DNA from: Streptomyces cavernae
GTDB lineage: Bacteria > Actinomycetota > Actinomycetes > Streptomycetales > Streptomycetaceae
Direction of reading: 5' to 3'
NCBI RefSeq assembly: GCF_004023625.1
Contig: NZ_RPDJ01000016.1
Span: forward strand, 62,001 to 126,000
DNA: 64,000 nt
In this document: piece after piece, positions 24,656 through 34,020 of the stretch
Layout of the letters: every line of letters starts with the position of its first letter
Position numbering within the stretch: the first letter of the stretch is position 1
Notes under the pieces: model-generated
Told to the model about the DNA's origin: nothing
The model's database searches: none
The model's input: only the letters and a program-made list of their open reading frames with translations
Position numbers and translations under genes: made by a program

Positions 24656-25858
24656 TCAGATGCTGTACGGGGCGGCGTGCTGGGCGTACGGCCGCACATA
24701 GCTCGGGGTGACCGCGTCGGCCACGCCCTCGACACCCGTGACGGCGTTGTCCGCGAGCGGCTGGGCGCCGGCCTCCACGGTGCCGGTGAGGCCGGCCGCG
24801 AACGGGGCGGCATCGCCGGTCACGACGTCCTGCGCGAACGGGGTGACGTCCGTGACCACACCGTGCGCGAGCGGCCGCACGTCGCCCGCGAGTCCGTGTG
24901 CCAGGCCCGCGGCGCTTCCGCCGACGCCCTGGACGACGGGGCTCACCTGGTCGCTGACGGTCCGCACCAGCGGGTCGGCGGAGTCGACGACACCGCCCGC
25001 GAACGGGGTGACGTCACCGGCGACGAGATCCTGCGCGAAGGGCGCGGCCTGACCCGCGACACCGTGCGCGAACGGCGGCACTTCGGCGGCCACGCCGCCC
25101 GCGAACGGCCGGACGTCGCCGACCACAAGGCCGGCCAGAGCGGTCGCATCGCCGACGGCCTGACCGGCGACGGGGACCGCACCGTGCACGGCCGTGGCGG
25201 CGATGGGCGGCAGCGCGGCGGCCGCCGTCTCGTCGACGACCGGGCCCGCGGTCCCGCCGACGCCCTGGACCGTGCCGGGCGCCTCGGCGACTGCGGACTG
25301 GGCCTTCGCGGTGAGGGCCCGCTCCACCTCCGGGGCGAAGGCGGAGAGTGGACCGAAGAGGTAGTCGATCTCGTCGGTGGCACCCGAGACGGTGTCCTGG
25401 GCGTGGGCGGTGACCCCCACGCCGGCCTCCTTGGCCTCGGCGGCGGCCTTCGGAGCGGTGGTCGCGGTCTTCTGGGCGGTGGTGACCGTCCTGTGGGCAG
25501 CGGCTGCGGTCTTCTTGGCGCTGGCTGCCGTCTGCTGGGCGGTCGCTGCCGTCTGCTGGGCGGTCGCTGCCGTCTGCTGGGCGGTGGCTGAGGTCGCCTG
25601 CGCCTTGGCGGCCGTCTGCGAGACGGCGGACTTGGCGTGGCCGGCCGGGTTGGAGACCTCCACGTGGGCGCCGGCGGCGTGACCGGCCGTGCTGTGCGCG
25701 GCGACGGCGTCGGCGACGTCAGCGACGCCGGTGTCGGTGTCCGGCACGGACAGGGACGGCTGCGGCAGTTCGTCCGCGCCGGCGGCGGTAGAACCGAGCG
25801 CCCACGCGCCGGTGACCCCGGCGGCTATGACGATGGAGCGGCGGATGTTCTTGTTCAT
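24656..25858 (-). CDS. Repetitive Ala/Val-rich secreted protein
   Basis: 400 residues with a clear signal peptide (NIRRSIVIAAGVTGAWALGSTAAGADE). Then follows an Ala/Thr/Gln region with three exact TAQQTAA copies plus variants (about 85-140, probably coiled coil), and a C-terminal half built of degenerate units of 12-14 residues such as VTPFAQDVVTGDAAPFA and VRPLAHGVV. No LPXTG sorting motif or membrane anchor is seen at the end (PYAQHAAPYSI). I do not recognise a named family. The amphipathic valine-rich repeats suggest a structural surface or cell-wall-associated protein. It lies beside another secreted protein gene on the same strand. Confidence 0.7.
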   Translation of the reverse strand: MNKNIRRSIVIAAGVTGAWALGSTAAGADELPQPSLSVPDTDTGVADVADAVAAHSTAGHAAGAHVEVSNPAGHAKSAVSQTAAKAQATSATAQQTAATAQQTAATAQQTAASAKKTAAAAHRTVTTAQKTATTAPKAAAEAKEAGVGVTAHAQDTVSGATDEIDYLFGPLSAFAPEVERALTAKAQSAVAEAPGTVQGVGGTAGPVVDETAAAALPPIAATAVHGAVPVAGQAVGDATALAGLVVGDVRPFAGGVAAEVPPFAHGVAGQAAPFAQDLVAGDVTPFAGGVVDSADPLVRTVSDQVSPVVQGVGGSAAGLAHGLAGDVRPLAHGVVTDVTPFAQDVVTGDAAPFAAGLTGTVEAGAQPLADNAVTGVEGVADAVTPSYVRPYAQHAAPYSI

Positions 25859-26056
25859 ACGTGCGTCATTCCTTCGGAATTCCGAGAATTCCGGCCCTGG
25901 TCGAGGAAATCAGGACGTCGATGTCCCTTTGCGATGACGGTGACGAGCGACCAGTGACCGGGATGGCTGTCCGTCCGGAGATCGGAGGGATGTCCGGACG
26001 GCGGGCAGACCTGATCCCGCCCCCGCGCGGCAGGTCTCTGCGCGGGTGGATCTGCC

Positions 26057-27019
26057 CTAGCCGGGGAATTCCGGTATGTCCTGGTGGCGTTCGCGGGTCG
26101 CGTGCGCGGCGGCCCGGGCCACTGCCCCGTATGCGAGCCGCACGGTCATGTGCTGATCGAACGAGACGGCGTGCGCGTCGGAGTGCCGCGTGGACCCGTT
26201 GTCGACGGCGGACCGACCGCCGAGCGCACCTGCGGGATCCTCACCGGGTGCCTGGCGAGCGGGCCGGTGCGTGTCCCGCTGCGGGCTGCCGGAGGGCCGC
26301 GCATGTGCGCTCGGCACCAACAGCCAACCGCCTGTGAACTGCGGTCCGTACGAGGCGGGGGCCGCGCCGCGGCTCCCCTCTTCGCTGCGCGTCGCGCTGT
26401 CGGCTTTGCCGCCCGGCCCACCCGTTCCGTCCCCTGGATGGGGGTTGGTGACCACCGGCGGGAGGGGCTCCGGGATATCGGGAAGTTCCGGCAGCCCCGG
26501 TATCCCGGGCATCCCGGGTATCCCGGGTATCCCGGGAACTCTCGGAAGAGCAGACAGCGCCGGCAAGTGCGCGGGTACGTCGGCGACCTCGCCGCTGACC
26601 CTCTCCACGAGGTCCCCGACAGGCCGTACGACCTCGTCGCCCGCAGGCCTCACCGCTCCCGTCGCTCGCGTCGCCCCCTCGGCCGAGCGCTCGACCTCAC
26701 GCTCGACCGACCGCGCGACACCGTCCCGCACCGGCTGCACCACTCTGTCGTCCGCACGCCGCACGACACCCTGGACTTCGGACCTGTCCGTCGAACCGGA
26801 CGATGCCTTCGTGTTGCCCAGGGGTTGCCCCGGTGCCGCCCGGTGGTTCACGACGGGCCGGACGACCTGCTCCACCGCGGACTTCGCAGAAGGAACGATC
26901 CCCGAGGAGGCCCCGCCCGAGTCCGCCTGCGCCTGCCCGCCCCAGATGAAACCGAGCGTCACCAATCCGCCCAACAGCAGCACCACTTGCGTCACACGCC
27001 GACCCGCGGTACTGCGCAT
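26057..27019 (-). CDS. Secreted protein with collagen-like Pro/Gly/Ile stretch
   Basis: About 320 residues from ATG 27019. N-terminal signal peptide (GRRVTQVVLLLGGLVTLGFIWGGQAQA, predicted cleavage before DSGG), an acidic/Arg/Val-rich middle with VV(R/Q)PV repeats, a run VPGIPGIPGMPGIPGLPELP, and a Gly/Ser/His-rich C-terminus. No anchor is obvious. The start is uncertain: the frame stays open up to a GTG at 27142, which would add a second hydrophobic segment, and neither start has a good ribosome site. Function unknown; composition and position suggest a partner or relative of the neighbouring repetitive secreted protein. Confidence 0.6.
   Translation of the reverse strand: MRSTAGRRVTQVVLLLGGLVTLGFIWGGQAQADSGGASSGIVPSAKSAVEQVVRPVVNHRAAPGQPLGNTKASSGSTDRSEVQGVVRRADDRVVQPVRDGVARSVEREVERSAEGATRATGAVRPAGDEVVRPVGDLVERVSGEVADVPAHLPALSALPRVPGIPGIPGMPGIPGLPELPDIPEPLPPVVTNPHPGDGTGGPGGKADSATRSEEGSRGAAPASYGPQFTGGWLLVPSAHARPSGSPQRDTHRPARQAPGEDPAGALGGRSAVDNGSTRHSDAHAVSFDQHMTVRLAYGAVARAAAHATRERHQDIPEFPG
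26500..26537. repeat. 9-bp TATCCCGGG repeat
   Basis: Four consecutive near-identical units inside the secreted-protein gene, encoding the PGI repeats of its collagen-like stretch. Confidence 0.85.
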
Positions 27020-27234
27020 GCTGCGCAGTACGGCACCGGTCAGTGCTGCTGAAGCAGTCAAAACGAGGAAGGCTCCCGTACTGGGGTGGGGGACGAACGC
27101 GTGGAGTGGGGGCACGCGCGGGGGCGGCGCGAGTCGGCGCACCGTCGCAGTCGCGACGATATTCGCACGGGACGCCCGAGGTTGCGCAAGCCCCCCGTTA
27201 CCGATGGGTACTCATATCCGGTTTTCCCGGGAGG

Positions 27235-28434
27235 TCACGCACTGTCCGGTATCGGCAACGGCCGCTTCTCGATCGCCGCCGCCATGATCTCGGGGAAGAG
27301 GTCGGGTGTGCACGCGAACGCCGGTGCCCCCAGCGCCCCCAGGGCCGCCGCATGCTCGCGGTCGTACGCGGGCGCCCCTTCGTCGGAAAGCGCCAGCAGT
27401 GTCACGAACTGCACCCCCGACGCCTTCATCGCCGCGACCCGCTTGAGCATCTCGTTCCGTATGCCGCCCTCGTAGAGGTCGCTGATCAGCACGACGACGG
27501 TCTCCGAGGGGCGGGTGATCTGCGACTGGCAGTACGCGAGCGCCCGGTTGATGTCCGTGCCGCCGCCGAGCTGAGTGCCGAACAACACGTCAACCGGGTC
27601 GTCGAGTTGATCGGTGAGATCCACCACGGCGGTGTCGAAGACAACCAGCCGGGTGGAGATGGACCGCATCGACGCCAGCACTGCGCCGAACACCGACGCG
27701 TACACCACCGACGCCGCCATCGACCCCGACTGGTCGATACAGAGGATGACCTCCTTCTTCACCGACTGTGCGGCGCGCCCGTACCCGATCAGCCGCTCGG
27801 GCACGACCGTGCGGTACTCGGGCAGGTAGTGCTTGAGGTTGGCCGCGATCGTGCGGTTCCAGTCGATGTCGTGGTGACGCGGCCGGCTGATCCGGGCGCT
27901 GCGGTCGAGGGCGCCGGTGAGGGTGGCCCGGGTGCGGGTCGCGAGCCGCTTCTCCAGGTCCTCGACGACCTTGCGGACCACCGCGCGTGCCGTCTCCTTC
28001 GTGGTCTCCGGCATCGCCTTGTTCAGCGACAGCAGGGTGCCGACGAGGTGTACGTCCGCCTCCACCGCCTCCAGCATCTCCGGTTCCAGCAGCAGGGTGG
28101 ACAGCCCGAGCCGGTCGATGGCGTCCCGCTGCATCACCTGGACCACGGACGAGGGGAAGTAGGTCCGGATGTCCCCCAGCCAGCGCGCCACCGACGGCGC
28201 CGACGCCCCGAGCCCCGCCGAACGGTCCCGCCCCTGGCGCGCCTTGTCGCCCTTTCCGTACAGCGCGGCGAGGGCTCCGTCCATCGCCGCGTCCCGCCCG
28301 CCGAGCGCGCAGCCGGTCCCGTCGGCGGTGTCCCCGCCGAGCACGAGCCGCCACCGCCGCAGCCGCTCGTCCCCTCCGGACGGCGGGCTCCCGGGCCCGG
28401 CCGACCGCACCGGGCCGTTCGTCGGAGTCGTCAT
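27235..28434 (-). CDS. VWA-domain protein of the MoxR/DUF5682 cluster
   Basis: 399 residues. The C-terminal half is a von Willebrand factor A domain with a complete metal-binding MIDAS: DQSGSM near residue 235, the Thr in GGGTDINRA and the Asp in LISDLYEGG. The N-terminal half is helical. The ATG overlaps the DUF5682 stop (ATGA). VWA proteins next to MoxR ATPases act as partners in chaperone or metal-insertion-like complexes; the particular substrate here is unknown. Last gene of the minus-strand arm of the cluster. Confidence 0.9.
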   Translation of the reverse strand: MTTPTNGPVRSAGPGSPPSGGDERLRRWRLVLGGDTADGTGCALGGRDAAMDGALAALYGKGDKARQGRDRSAGLGASAPSVARWLGDIRTYFPSSVVQVMQRDAIDRLGLSTLLLEPEMLEAVEADVHLVGTLLSLNKAMPETTKETARAVVRKVVEDLEKRLATRTRATLTGALDRSARISRPRHHDIDWNRTIAANLKHYLPEYRTVVPERLIGYGRAAQSVKKEVILCIDQSGSMAASVVYASVFGAVLASMRSISTRLVVFDTAVVDLTDQLDDPVDVLFGTQLGGGTDINRALAYCQSQITRPSETVVVLISDLYEGGIRNEMLKRVAAMKASGVQFVTLLALSDEGAPAYDREHAAALGALGAPAFACTPDLFPEIMAAAIEKRPLPIPDSA

Positions 28435-31181
28435 CCGGCCACCCCCACTGGGTCGTTCACAAGGTCGTTGTCATCCAGTCCCAGCAGCAGACGCAGCACC
28501 GGCAGCACCGCGTCCGCGCGTTCGTCGTCGAGTTCCGGCGCGAACCCGGGCACCCTGGCGACGACGCCCGACGCGCCGCCCCGTGCGCCGGGCCCCCGTC
28601 GCACCAGCTCACCCAGCGTCCTGCGCACCCCGGGCTCGTAGGCCGAGAAGGTCCGCCGCAGCAGCGGCAGGACGTCCGTGAACGCGTCCGCCGGCACACC
28701 GGTCAGCCAGGCGTCGACCAGTCCGAGCAGTCGCTCGTCATGCACCAGCAGTAGCCCGCCCCCGGACCCGCCGCCCACGAAACCCTCGATCCACGCTGCG
28801 GCGTCCCCCGGCGCCGTCCCCGGGGACAGCACGAGCCCCATCAGCCGTGCCGCCTCCTCGTGCGCCAGTTCCCCGTCGTCCAGCAGCAGCCGCACCGCGC
28901 GTCCGCGTACCACCCCGGGAACGACGTCCCGAGCGCACAGCACCCGCAGCACGGAGTACCAGCGCAGCCGTATGACGGGCCGTTGCCCGGACTCCCCCTG
29001 GACGCTGTCGTTCCGCGCCTCCCCCAGCAGTCCCACCGCCCCGTGCACCGCGTCCACATGACGGCGCATCTCCTCCGCCGCCTCGGCGTCGAGGGCCGCA
29101 CACGCCGGGGGCAGACCGACGAAGATCCGTTCGGCGAGGCCCGCCGCCACCTCCGTGAGTGCCTGCGTGTCCGTGCCGCGGACGTCGCCGTAGCGGAGGG
29201 AGCGGACCAGGGCGGGGAGCGCCTGCGCCAGATGACCGACGTCCGCGTCCAGGGCCGCGCGGTCGGCGAGGACGCGCATCACCACGGGCAGCGCGTCCGG
29301 GAGTTCGGCCAGCAGACAGTGCTCGGCCAGTGCCGTGACGTCGGCGAGCGCCCGCGCGGCGACGGCGTCCGTCTCCACCTTGGCGGTGGCGGCCGACGGC
29401 ACGGTGGTGCCCCACACCCCCGCCTCGGCGACCCGCACCGCCAGCTCCGGCTCCCAGCGCAGCCGCCAGGTCTCCCGGAACGTCCCCGTGCTGCCGCGTG
29501 AGGCCACCGGCTCGCCCCAGTCGACGCCCAGGAGCCGCAGACGGTGCAGCAGTCTGCTGCGGGCGGCGTCGGTGTCCTTGCGCAGATCGAGCTCCAACTC
29601 CCGCTCCTGCACCTCGGGCCTCAGCCGCAGCCGGCGCTGGAGCCGGTCGAGGTCACGCTGGAGCGGCACGGCCGGTGCGGTCTCCGGCACCTCGCCCAGG
29701 ACCTCCCCGACGACGAGCCGCTCGTGCACCAATCCCAGCGGGACGTCCGAGCCCTCGCACATCACCGCACGCACCGCGTCGGTCGTCTCCCCCAGGCCCG
29801 CGAGCGGGCGCCCGCGCACCACGGCCAGTGTCTCGGCGAGCCGCACCGCCTCGATGACGTGCGCCGACGACACGATGCGGTCCTCCTCCCGCAACAGCCC
29901 GGCGACCTTGGTCATCCACCGCTCGACGGGCCGGTCGGGAACGCTGAACAGATGCCCGTACCATCCCGGCGACTCGATCCCCGCCCCGTACCCGCTGACC
30001 CGCGACAGCCGCCGGTAGGTCCACGGCACCCAGGTCATGTCGGTCTTGACCTTGGCCAGCCCCCTGACCAGGGCCCGGTCCGCGGCCACGGCGCGCTTCT
30101 CCCGCAGTGCGGGCACATGCCACGCCCCGCACACCACGGCCACCCCCGCGCCGAACTCCCGCTGTGCCGCGCGTACCTGAAGCCGCATATGGGCCTCCCG
30201 TACGAGATCCCGCGTGTGCCCTCCGACGCCGTAGGTCTCGCGCAGAGCCGCCATGGCCTCTTCGAGTACCTCGAAGGGCCCGAACGGGTCGGCCTCTCCC
30301 GTACCCCGGTGCTCGACGACGTCCTCCCACCAACGCTCGGGATCGTCGTAACCAGCGGCCTCCGCCAGCACGGCCAGCGGATCGATCCGTACGGCGTCGT
30401 CCCCGGCCGGGCCCACCCCGTCCGGCGAACCGGGCGGATCCGACAGGCTCGACGGACCGGGCGGTCCTGGCGGATCCGACGGTCCGGACGGATCCGACGG
30501 CCCGGACGAACCATCGGACACACGCGAAGCGCCGACCCCCGCCCTGGCGTCAGCCGTCAGACCGGCCGCGGGCGGCGCCGCGCCAGCGGTCGGCGGCGCT
30601 GCGACCCGTGCCGCTCCCCCGGCTTCCCGGGAACCGCCCGCACCGCTGCTGCCGCCCGCCGGCACAGCCCCCGTGCCGTCGCCCGAACGGGCCGCGTCGG
30701 CACGCTTGGGCGACGCGGCCGCGCCGGTCCCGGCAGGGGAACCGGCGGCAAAACCCGCGGCCGCCGGTCCACCCGGTGCCTCCCCCTCCACGGCCCCCGG
30801 CCCGTGCGGCGGCCCCCCGGCCGCGCCGTCCTCCCTTCCCCAGGCCAGCGTGTGCGTCGCCGGGAGGTCGATGAAGCGGGCCGGGACGCCCTGCTCAAGG
30901 GACCAGCGGATGGCCACCCACTCCGGGGAGAACTCGGCCAGCGGCCAGAAGGCCGAGCGGCCCGGCTCGTCGACGGCATGAGCGAGGAGCGCGACCGGGG
31001 GCCGCATGGCCTCGTCGGCGGCCAGGGGAATCAGCGCATCGGCCTCCGGCGGACCCTCGATGAGCACCACCGAGGGCCGGGCCGCTTCCAGCGCGGCCCG
31101 CACCGCACGGGCCGACCCGGGCCCGTGGTGCCTCACCCCGAGCAGCAGCGGCCCTCCGTCCCGCTGCTGCTCAGCGCCCAT
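28431..31181 (-). CDS. DUF5682 family protein
   Basis: 916 residues. The N-terminus GPLLLGVRHHGPGSARAV and VLIEGPPEADALIPL are typical of DUF5682. A 130-residue Gly/Ser/Pro-rich insertion (about 155-290, with GPSDPSGPSDPPGPPG) splits the N-terminal domain and is probably lineage-specific padding. The rest is a long helical domain. The start at 31181 (MGAEQQRDGG) has a strong GGGAGG site. It is coupled to the VWA gene by a 4-bp overlap. DUF5682 genes recur with MoxR, VWA, SWIM and DUF5691 genes; no biochemical role is known to me. Confidence 0.85.
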   Translation of the reverse strand: MGAEQQRDGGPLLLGVRHHGPGSARAVRAALEAARPSVVLIEGPPEADALIPLAADEAMRPPVALLAHAVDEPGRSAFWPLAEFSPEWVAIRWSLEQGVPARFIDLPATHTLAWGREDGAAGGPPHGPGAVEGEAPGGPAAAGFAAGSPAGTGAAASPKRADAARSGDGTGAVPAGGSSGAGGSREAGGAARVAAPPTAGAAPPAAGLTADARAGVGASRVSDGSSGPSDPSGPSDPPGPPGPSSLSDPPGSPDGVGPAGDDAVRIDPLAVLAEAAGYDDPERWWEDVVEHRGTGEADPFGPFEVLEEAMAALRETYGVGGHTRDLVREAHMRLQVRAAQREFGAGVAVVCGAWHVPALREKRAVAADRALVRGLAKVKTDMTWVPWTYRRLSRVSGYGAGIESPGWYGHLFSVPDRPVERWMTKVAGLLREEDRIVSSAHVIEAVRLAETLAVVRGRPLAGLGETTDAVRAVMCEGSDVPLGLVHERLVVGEVLGEVPETAPAVPLQRDLDRLQRRLRLRPEVQERELELDLRKDTDAARSRLLHRLRLLGVDWGEPVASRGSTGTFRETWRLRWEPELAVRVAEAGVWGTTVPSAATAKVETDAVAARALADVTALAEHCLLAELPDALPVVMRVLADRAALDADVGHLAQALPALVRSLRYGDVRGTDTQALTEVAAGLAERIFVGLPPACAALDAEAAEEMRRHVDAVHGAVGLLGEARNDSVQGESGQRPVIRLRWYSVLRVLCARDVVPGVVRGRAVRLLLDDGELAHEEAARLMGLVLSPGTAPGDAAAWIEGFVGGGSGGGLLLVHDERLLGLVDAWLTGVPADAFTDVLPLLRRTFSAYEPGVRRTLGELVRRGPGARGGASGVVARVPGFAPELDDERADAVLPVLRLLLGLDDNDLVNDPVGVAG

Positions 31182-31304
31182 CGCGTGCCTCCCTCTTGCC
31201 CCAGCCCGTGTCCTCTTCCGGATCGACAGCCCACAGCACCATGCGCTCCCCCTCACGCCCCGACGGCTCGAACCAGCTCCCGGTGATGCCCCGCACAAGT
31301 CCCG

Positions 31305-32492
31305 TCACGCGCTCACCTCCCGGCACGCCCGGTAGAAGTCCTTCCAGCCGTCACGCTCCCGGACCACGGCCTCGAGGTACTCCTGCCAGATCACCCGGTC
31401 GGCCGCCGGGTCGCGGACCACGGCGCCGAGGATGCCCGCAGCGACGTCACCGGGACGCAGCACGCCGTCGCCGAAGTGGGCTGCCAGGGCGAGCCCGTTG
31501 GTGACGACGGAGATCGCCTCGGCGGTCGAGAGCGTGCCGCTGGGCGACTTCAGCTTCGTACGTCCGTCCGCCGTGACACCGTCGCGCAGTTCGCGGAAGA
31601 CCGTGACGACCCGGCGGATCTCGGCGATGCCGTCCGGCACGGCCGGCAGGTCCAGCGAGCGGCCGATCTGGTCGACACGACGCGAGACGATGTCGACCTC
31701 GGCGTCGGCGCTCTCCGGCAGCGGCAGCACCACGGTGTTGAAGCGGCGGCGCAGCGCGCTGGACAGGTCGTTGACGCCGCGGTCCCGATCGTTCGCCGTG
31801 GCGATGAGGTTGAAACCCCGAACGGCCTGCACCTCCTCGCCCAGTTCCGGTATCGGCAGGGTCTTCTCGGACAGGATCGTGATCAAGGTGTCCTGGACAT
31901 CCGCCGGGATTCGCGTCAGTTCCTCGACCCGGGCCGTCATCCCCTCCGCCATGGCCCGCATGACCGGGCTGGGCACGAGCGCGTCACGGCTCGGCCCGTG
32001 GGCGAGCAGCCGCGCGTAGTTCCAGCCGTAGCGGATGGCCTCCTCAGGCGTCCCGGCCGTGCCCTGCACCAGCAGCGTCGAGTCACCGCTGACCGCGGCG
32101 GCGAGGTGCTCCGAGACCCAGGTCTTCGCGGTGCCGGGCACGCCGAGCAGCAGCAGCGCCCGGTCCGTGGCGAGGGTGGTGACGGCGACCTCGACGATAC
32201 GGCGCGGGCCCACGTACTTCGGCGTGATCACCGTGCCGTCGGGCAGGGTGCCGCCGAGCAGATAGGTGGCGACGGCCCACGGCGACAGCTTCCAGCGGGC
32301 CGGGCGCGGCCGGTCGTCCTGCGCGGCCAGCGCCGTCAGCTCGGCCGCGAAGGCGTTCTCGGCGTGCGGGCGCAGAGCGGTCGCCGCCGCCTGCTCCACG
32401 GGCGGGCGGGCGCCCGCGTCCGTGTGCGCGTTCGCACCCGCGGACTGGTCGTGACCCTGTTCGACGGTCGTCGGCTCAACGGACACAGGCAT
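31305..32492 (-). CDS. MoxR-type AAA+ ATPase
   Basis: 395 residues. Visible: Walker A GVPGTAKT, a Walker B equivalent that reads ARVEELTR rather than the usual hydrophobic-DE, sensor 1 FNLIATANDRD and the arginine-finger region SSALRRRFN. An Ala/Thr-rich N-terminal extension of about 55 residues precedes the domain. The start at 32492 (MPVSVEPTT) has GGAGGGGGA upstream. As the first gene of the MoxR-DUF5682-VWA arm it would supply ATP-driven remodelling for the VWA partner. A RecA-NDp-like promoter motif lies 44 bp upstream. Confidence 0.92.
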   Translation of the reverse strand: MPVSVEPTTVEQGHDQSAGANAHTDAGARPPVEQAAATALRPHAENAFAAELTALAAQDDRPRPARWKLSPWAVATYLLGGTLPDGTVITPKYVGPRRIVEVAVTTLATDRALLLLGVPGTAKTWVSEHLAAAVSGDSTLLVQGTAGTPEEAIRYGWNYARLLAHGPSRDALVPSPVMRAMAEGMTARVEELTRIPADVQDTLITILSEKTLPIPELGEEVQAVRGFNLIATANDRDRGVNDLSSALRRRFNTVVLPLPESADAEVDIVSRRVDQIGRSLDLPAVPDGIAEIRRVVTVFRELRDGVTADGRTKLKSPSGTLSTAEAISVVTNGLALAAHFGDGVLRPGDVAAGILGAVVRDPAADRVIWQEYLEAVVRERDGWKDFYRACREVSA

Positions 32493-32535
32493 GGCTGAGT
32501 CCCCCTCCAGCTCGGCCGGTTCGGTTCTGGTGACT

Positions 32536-32558
32536 ACCGTGCACCACGCCACTGACAA
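32536..32558 (-). promoter_or_regulatory. RecA-NDp/PafBC-like promoter of the MoxR operon
   Basis: Minus strand TTGTCAGTG, 8 bases, CACGGT. This fits the actinobacterial DNA-damage promoter consensus TTGTCRGTG-N8-TAnnnT except for the first base of the last block. It is one arm of an 11-bp perfect inverted repeat with the site driving the SWIM gene. Confidence 0.6.
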
Positions 32559-32596
32559 TGCGTTGTGACCTGCGGAAACGGCGTCGCGGGAGTCGA

Positions 32597-32619
32597 TTGT
32601 CAGTGGTGGGTCCTACCGT
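32597..32619 (+). promoter_or_regulatory. RecA-NDp/PafBC-like promoter of the SWIM operon
   Basis: Plus strand TTGTCAGTG (32597-32605), 8 bases, TACCGT (32614-32619). It is an exact match to TTGTCRGTG-N8-TAnnnT. The predicted transcription start is within a base or two of the ATG at 32627, so the mRNA is probably leaderless. Confidence 0.75.
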
Positions 32620-32626
32620 CGACGAC

Positions 32627-33997
32627 ATGACTCAGCAGGGGGTGCGCTGGACGGCGGACCAGGTGCTGGCACTGGCGCCTGATGTCGCGTCACGCAAAGC
32701 AGGCAGCAAACTCGGCGCGGCCGGACCGTGGTCGGAGGCCGGCAGCTCGGACGAGGGGACGGTGTGGGGGCTGTGCAAGGGCAGTGGGAGCAAGCCGTAC
32801 CAGACGGTGATCGATCTCGCGGACGCCGCGGGGCCGGCATACAAGTGCAGTTGTCCCAGCCGCAAGTTCCCGTGCAAGCACGCACTGGGACTGTTGTTGC
32901 TGTGGGCGGGCGGGGACGGAGCGGTGCCCACGTCGCAGGCTCCGGACTGGGCGGAGCAGTGGCTCGCGGGCCGGCGAAAGCGTGTGGAGGACAAGCGGTC
33001 GGCGGGCGGCGGGAGTTCCACGGCGGGTGATCCGGAGGCGGCGCGCCGCAGGGCCGAGCGCCGCGCCGAACGGATCACCGCGGGGGCCACGGAGCTGGAG
33101 CAGCGCTTGGCGGATCTCCTGCGCGAGGGCCTCGCGTCCGCGGAGCGGGCGGGGTACGGCCCTTGGGAGGAGACGGCGGCCCGGATGGTCGACGCGCAGG
33201 CCCCGGGACTGGCCGCGCGGGTAAGGGAGTTGGGGGCGATACCGGGGTCCGGCCCGGGCTGGCCGGTGCGACTGCTGGAGGAGTGCGCGCTGCTGCACCT
33301 CCTCGATCAGGGCTGGCTGCGCCGGGGGGAGCTGCCGGAGGGCCTTGCGGCGACGGTCCGCTCGCGGGTCGGTCTGCCCGGCTCTCCCGACGGCCCCCCG
33401 CAACGTGACAGTTGGCTGATCCTGGCCCAGTACGACACGGGCGACAGCCGCCTGACGACCCGTCGTGTCTGGCTGTACGGAACGCGGTCGCAGCAGATAC
33501 GTCTACTGGTGTCGTACGGGGCCGCGGGCCGCGCCCCGGAGCTGACGCTGCCGGTCGGTCTGGCCCTGGAGGCCGAGCTGTCGCTGTACCCGGGCGCTGG
33601 GCAGCTGCGGGCGGCACTCGGCGAACAGTTCGCGCCCCCGGCCCCCACCGCGACACGCCCCAGGGGCCGGACCCCGTCCCAGGCGGCGGCCCGCTACGGC
33701 GAGGCGCTGCACAACGACCCGTGGCTCGACTCATACCCCTTGACCTTGGAGCGCGTCATACCGACACCGGCGCAGAACACGGACGACGACAACTCGAGCA
33801 TCTGGCAACTGGCCGACGCGGACGGCGACCTGGCCCTCCCGCTCACTCCGGCGTTCACTTCCCGCCCGGGCCTGTGGCGCCTCGCGGCGCTGTCCGGCGG
33901 CGCTCCGGTCACGGTCTTCGGCGAGTTGGGCCACCGCGGCTTCACTCCGCTGACGGCCTGGCCCGAGGCGGAGGGAGCGGCGGTGGCACTGTGCTGA
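32627..33997 (+). CDS. SWIM zinc-finger protein
   Basis: 456 residues. A SWIM zinc site C-x-C-x6-C-x-H (CSCPSRKFPCKH, residues 74-85) is followed by a charged helical segment and a long C-terminal domain of unknown fold. SWIM domains bind zinc and often nucleic acid or protein partners. The start at 32627 (MTQQGVRWTADQV) was chosen because it begins the conserved sequence and lies just after the RecA-NDp-type promoter; there is no Shine-Dalgarno sequence, which fits leaderless translation. Divergent from MoxR and followed 23 bp later by DUF5691. Confidence 0.9.
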   Translation: MTQQGVRWTADQVLALAPDVASRKAGSKLGAAGPWSEAGSSDEGTVWGLCKGSGSKPYQTVIDLADAAGPAYKCSCPSRKFPCKHALGLLLLWAGGDGAVPTSQAPDWAEQWLAGRRKRVEDKRSAGGGSSTAGDPEAARRRAERRAERITAGATELEQRLADLLREGLASAERAGYGPWEETAARMVDAQAPGLAARVRELGAIPGSGPGWPVRLLEECALLHLLDQGWLRRGELPEGLAATVRSRVGLPGSPDGPPQRDSWLILAQYDTGDSRLTTRRVWLYGTRSQQIRLLVSYGAAGRAPELTLPVGLALEAELSLYPGAGQLRAALGEQFAPPAPTATRPRGRTPSQAAARYGEALHNDPWLDSYPLTLERVIPTPAQNTDDDNSSIWQLADADGDLALPLTPAFTSRPGLWRLAALSGGAPVTVFGELGHRGFTPLTAWPEAEGAAVALC

Positions 33998-34020
33998 CAC
34001 GATCGCGGAAGGAGGACGCG

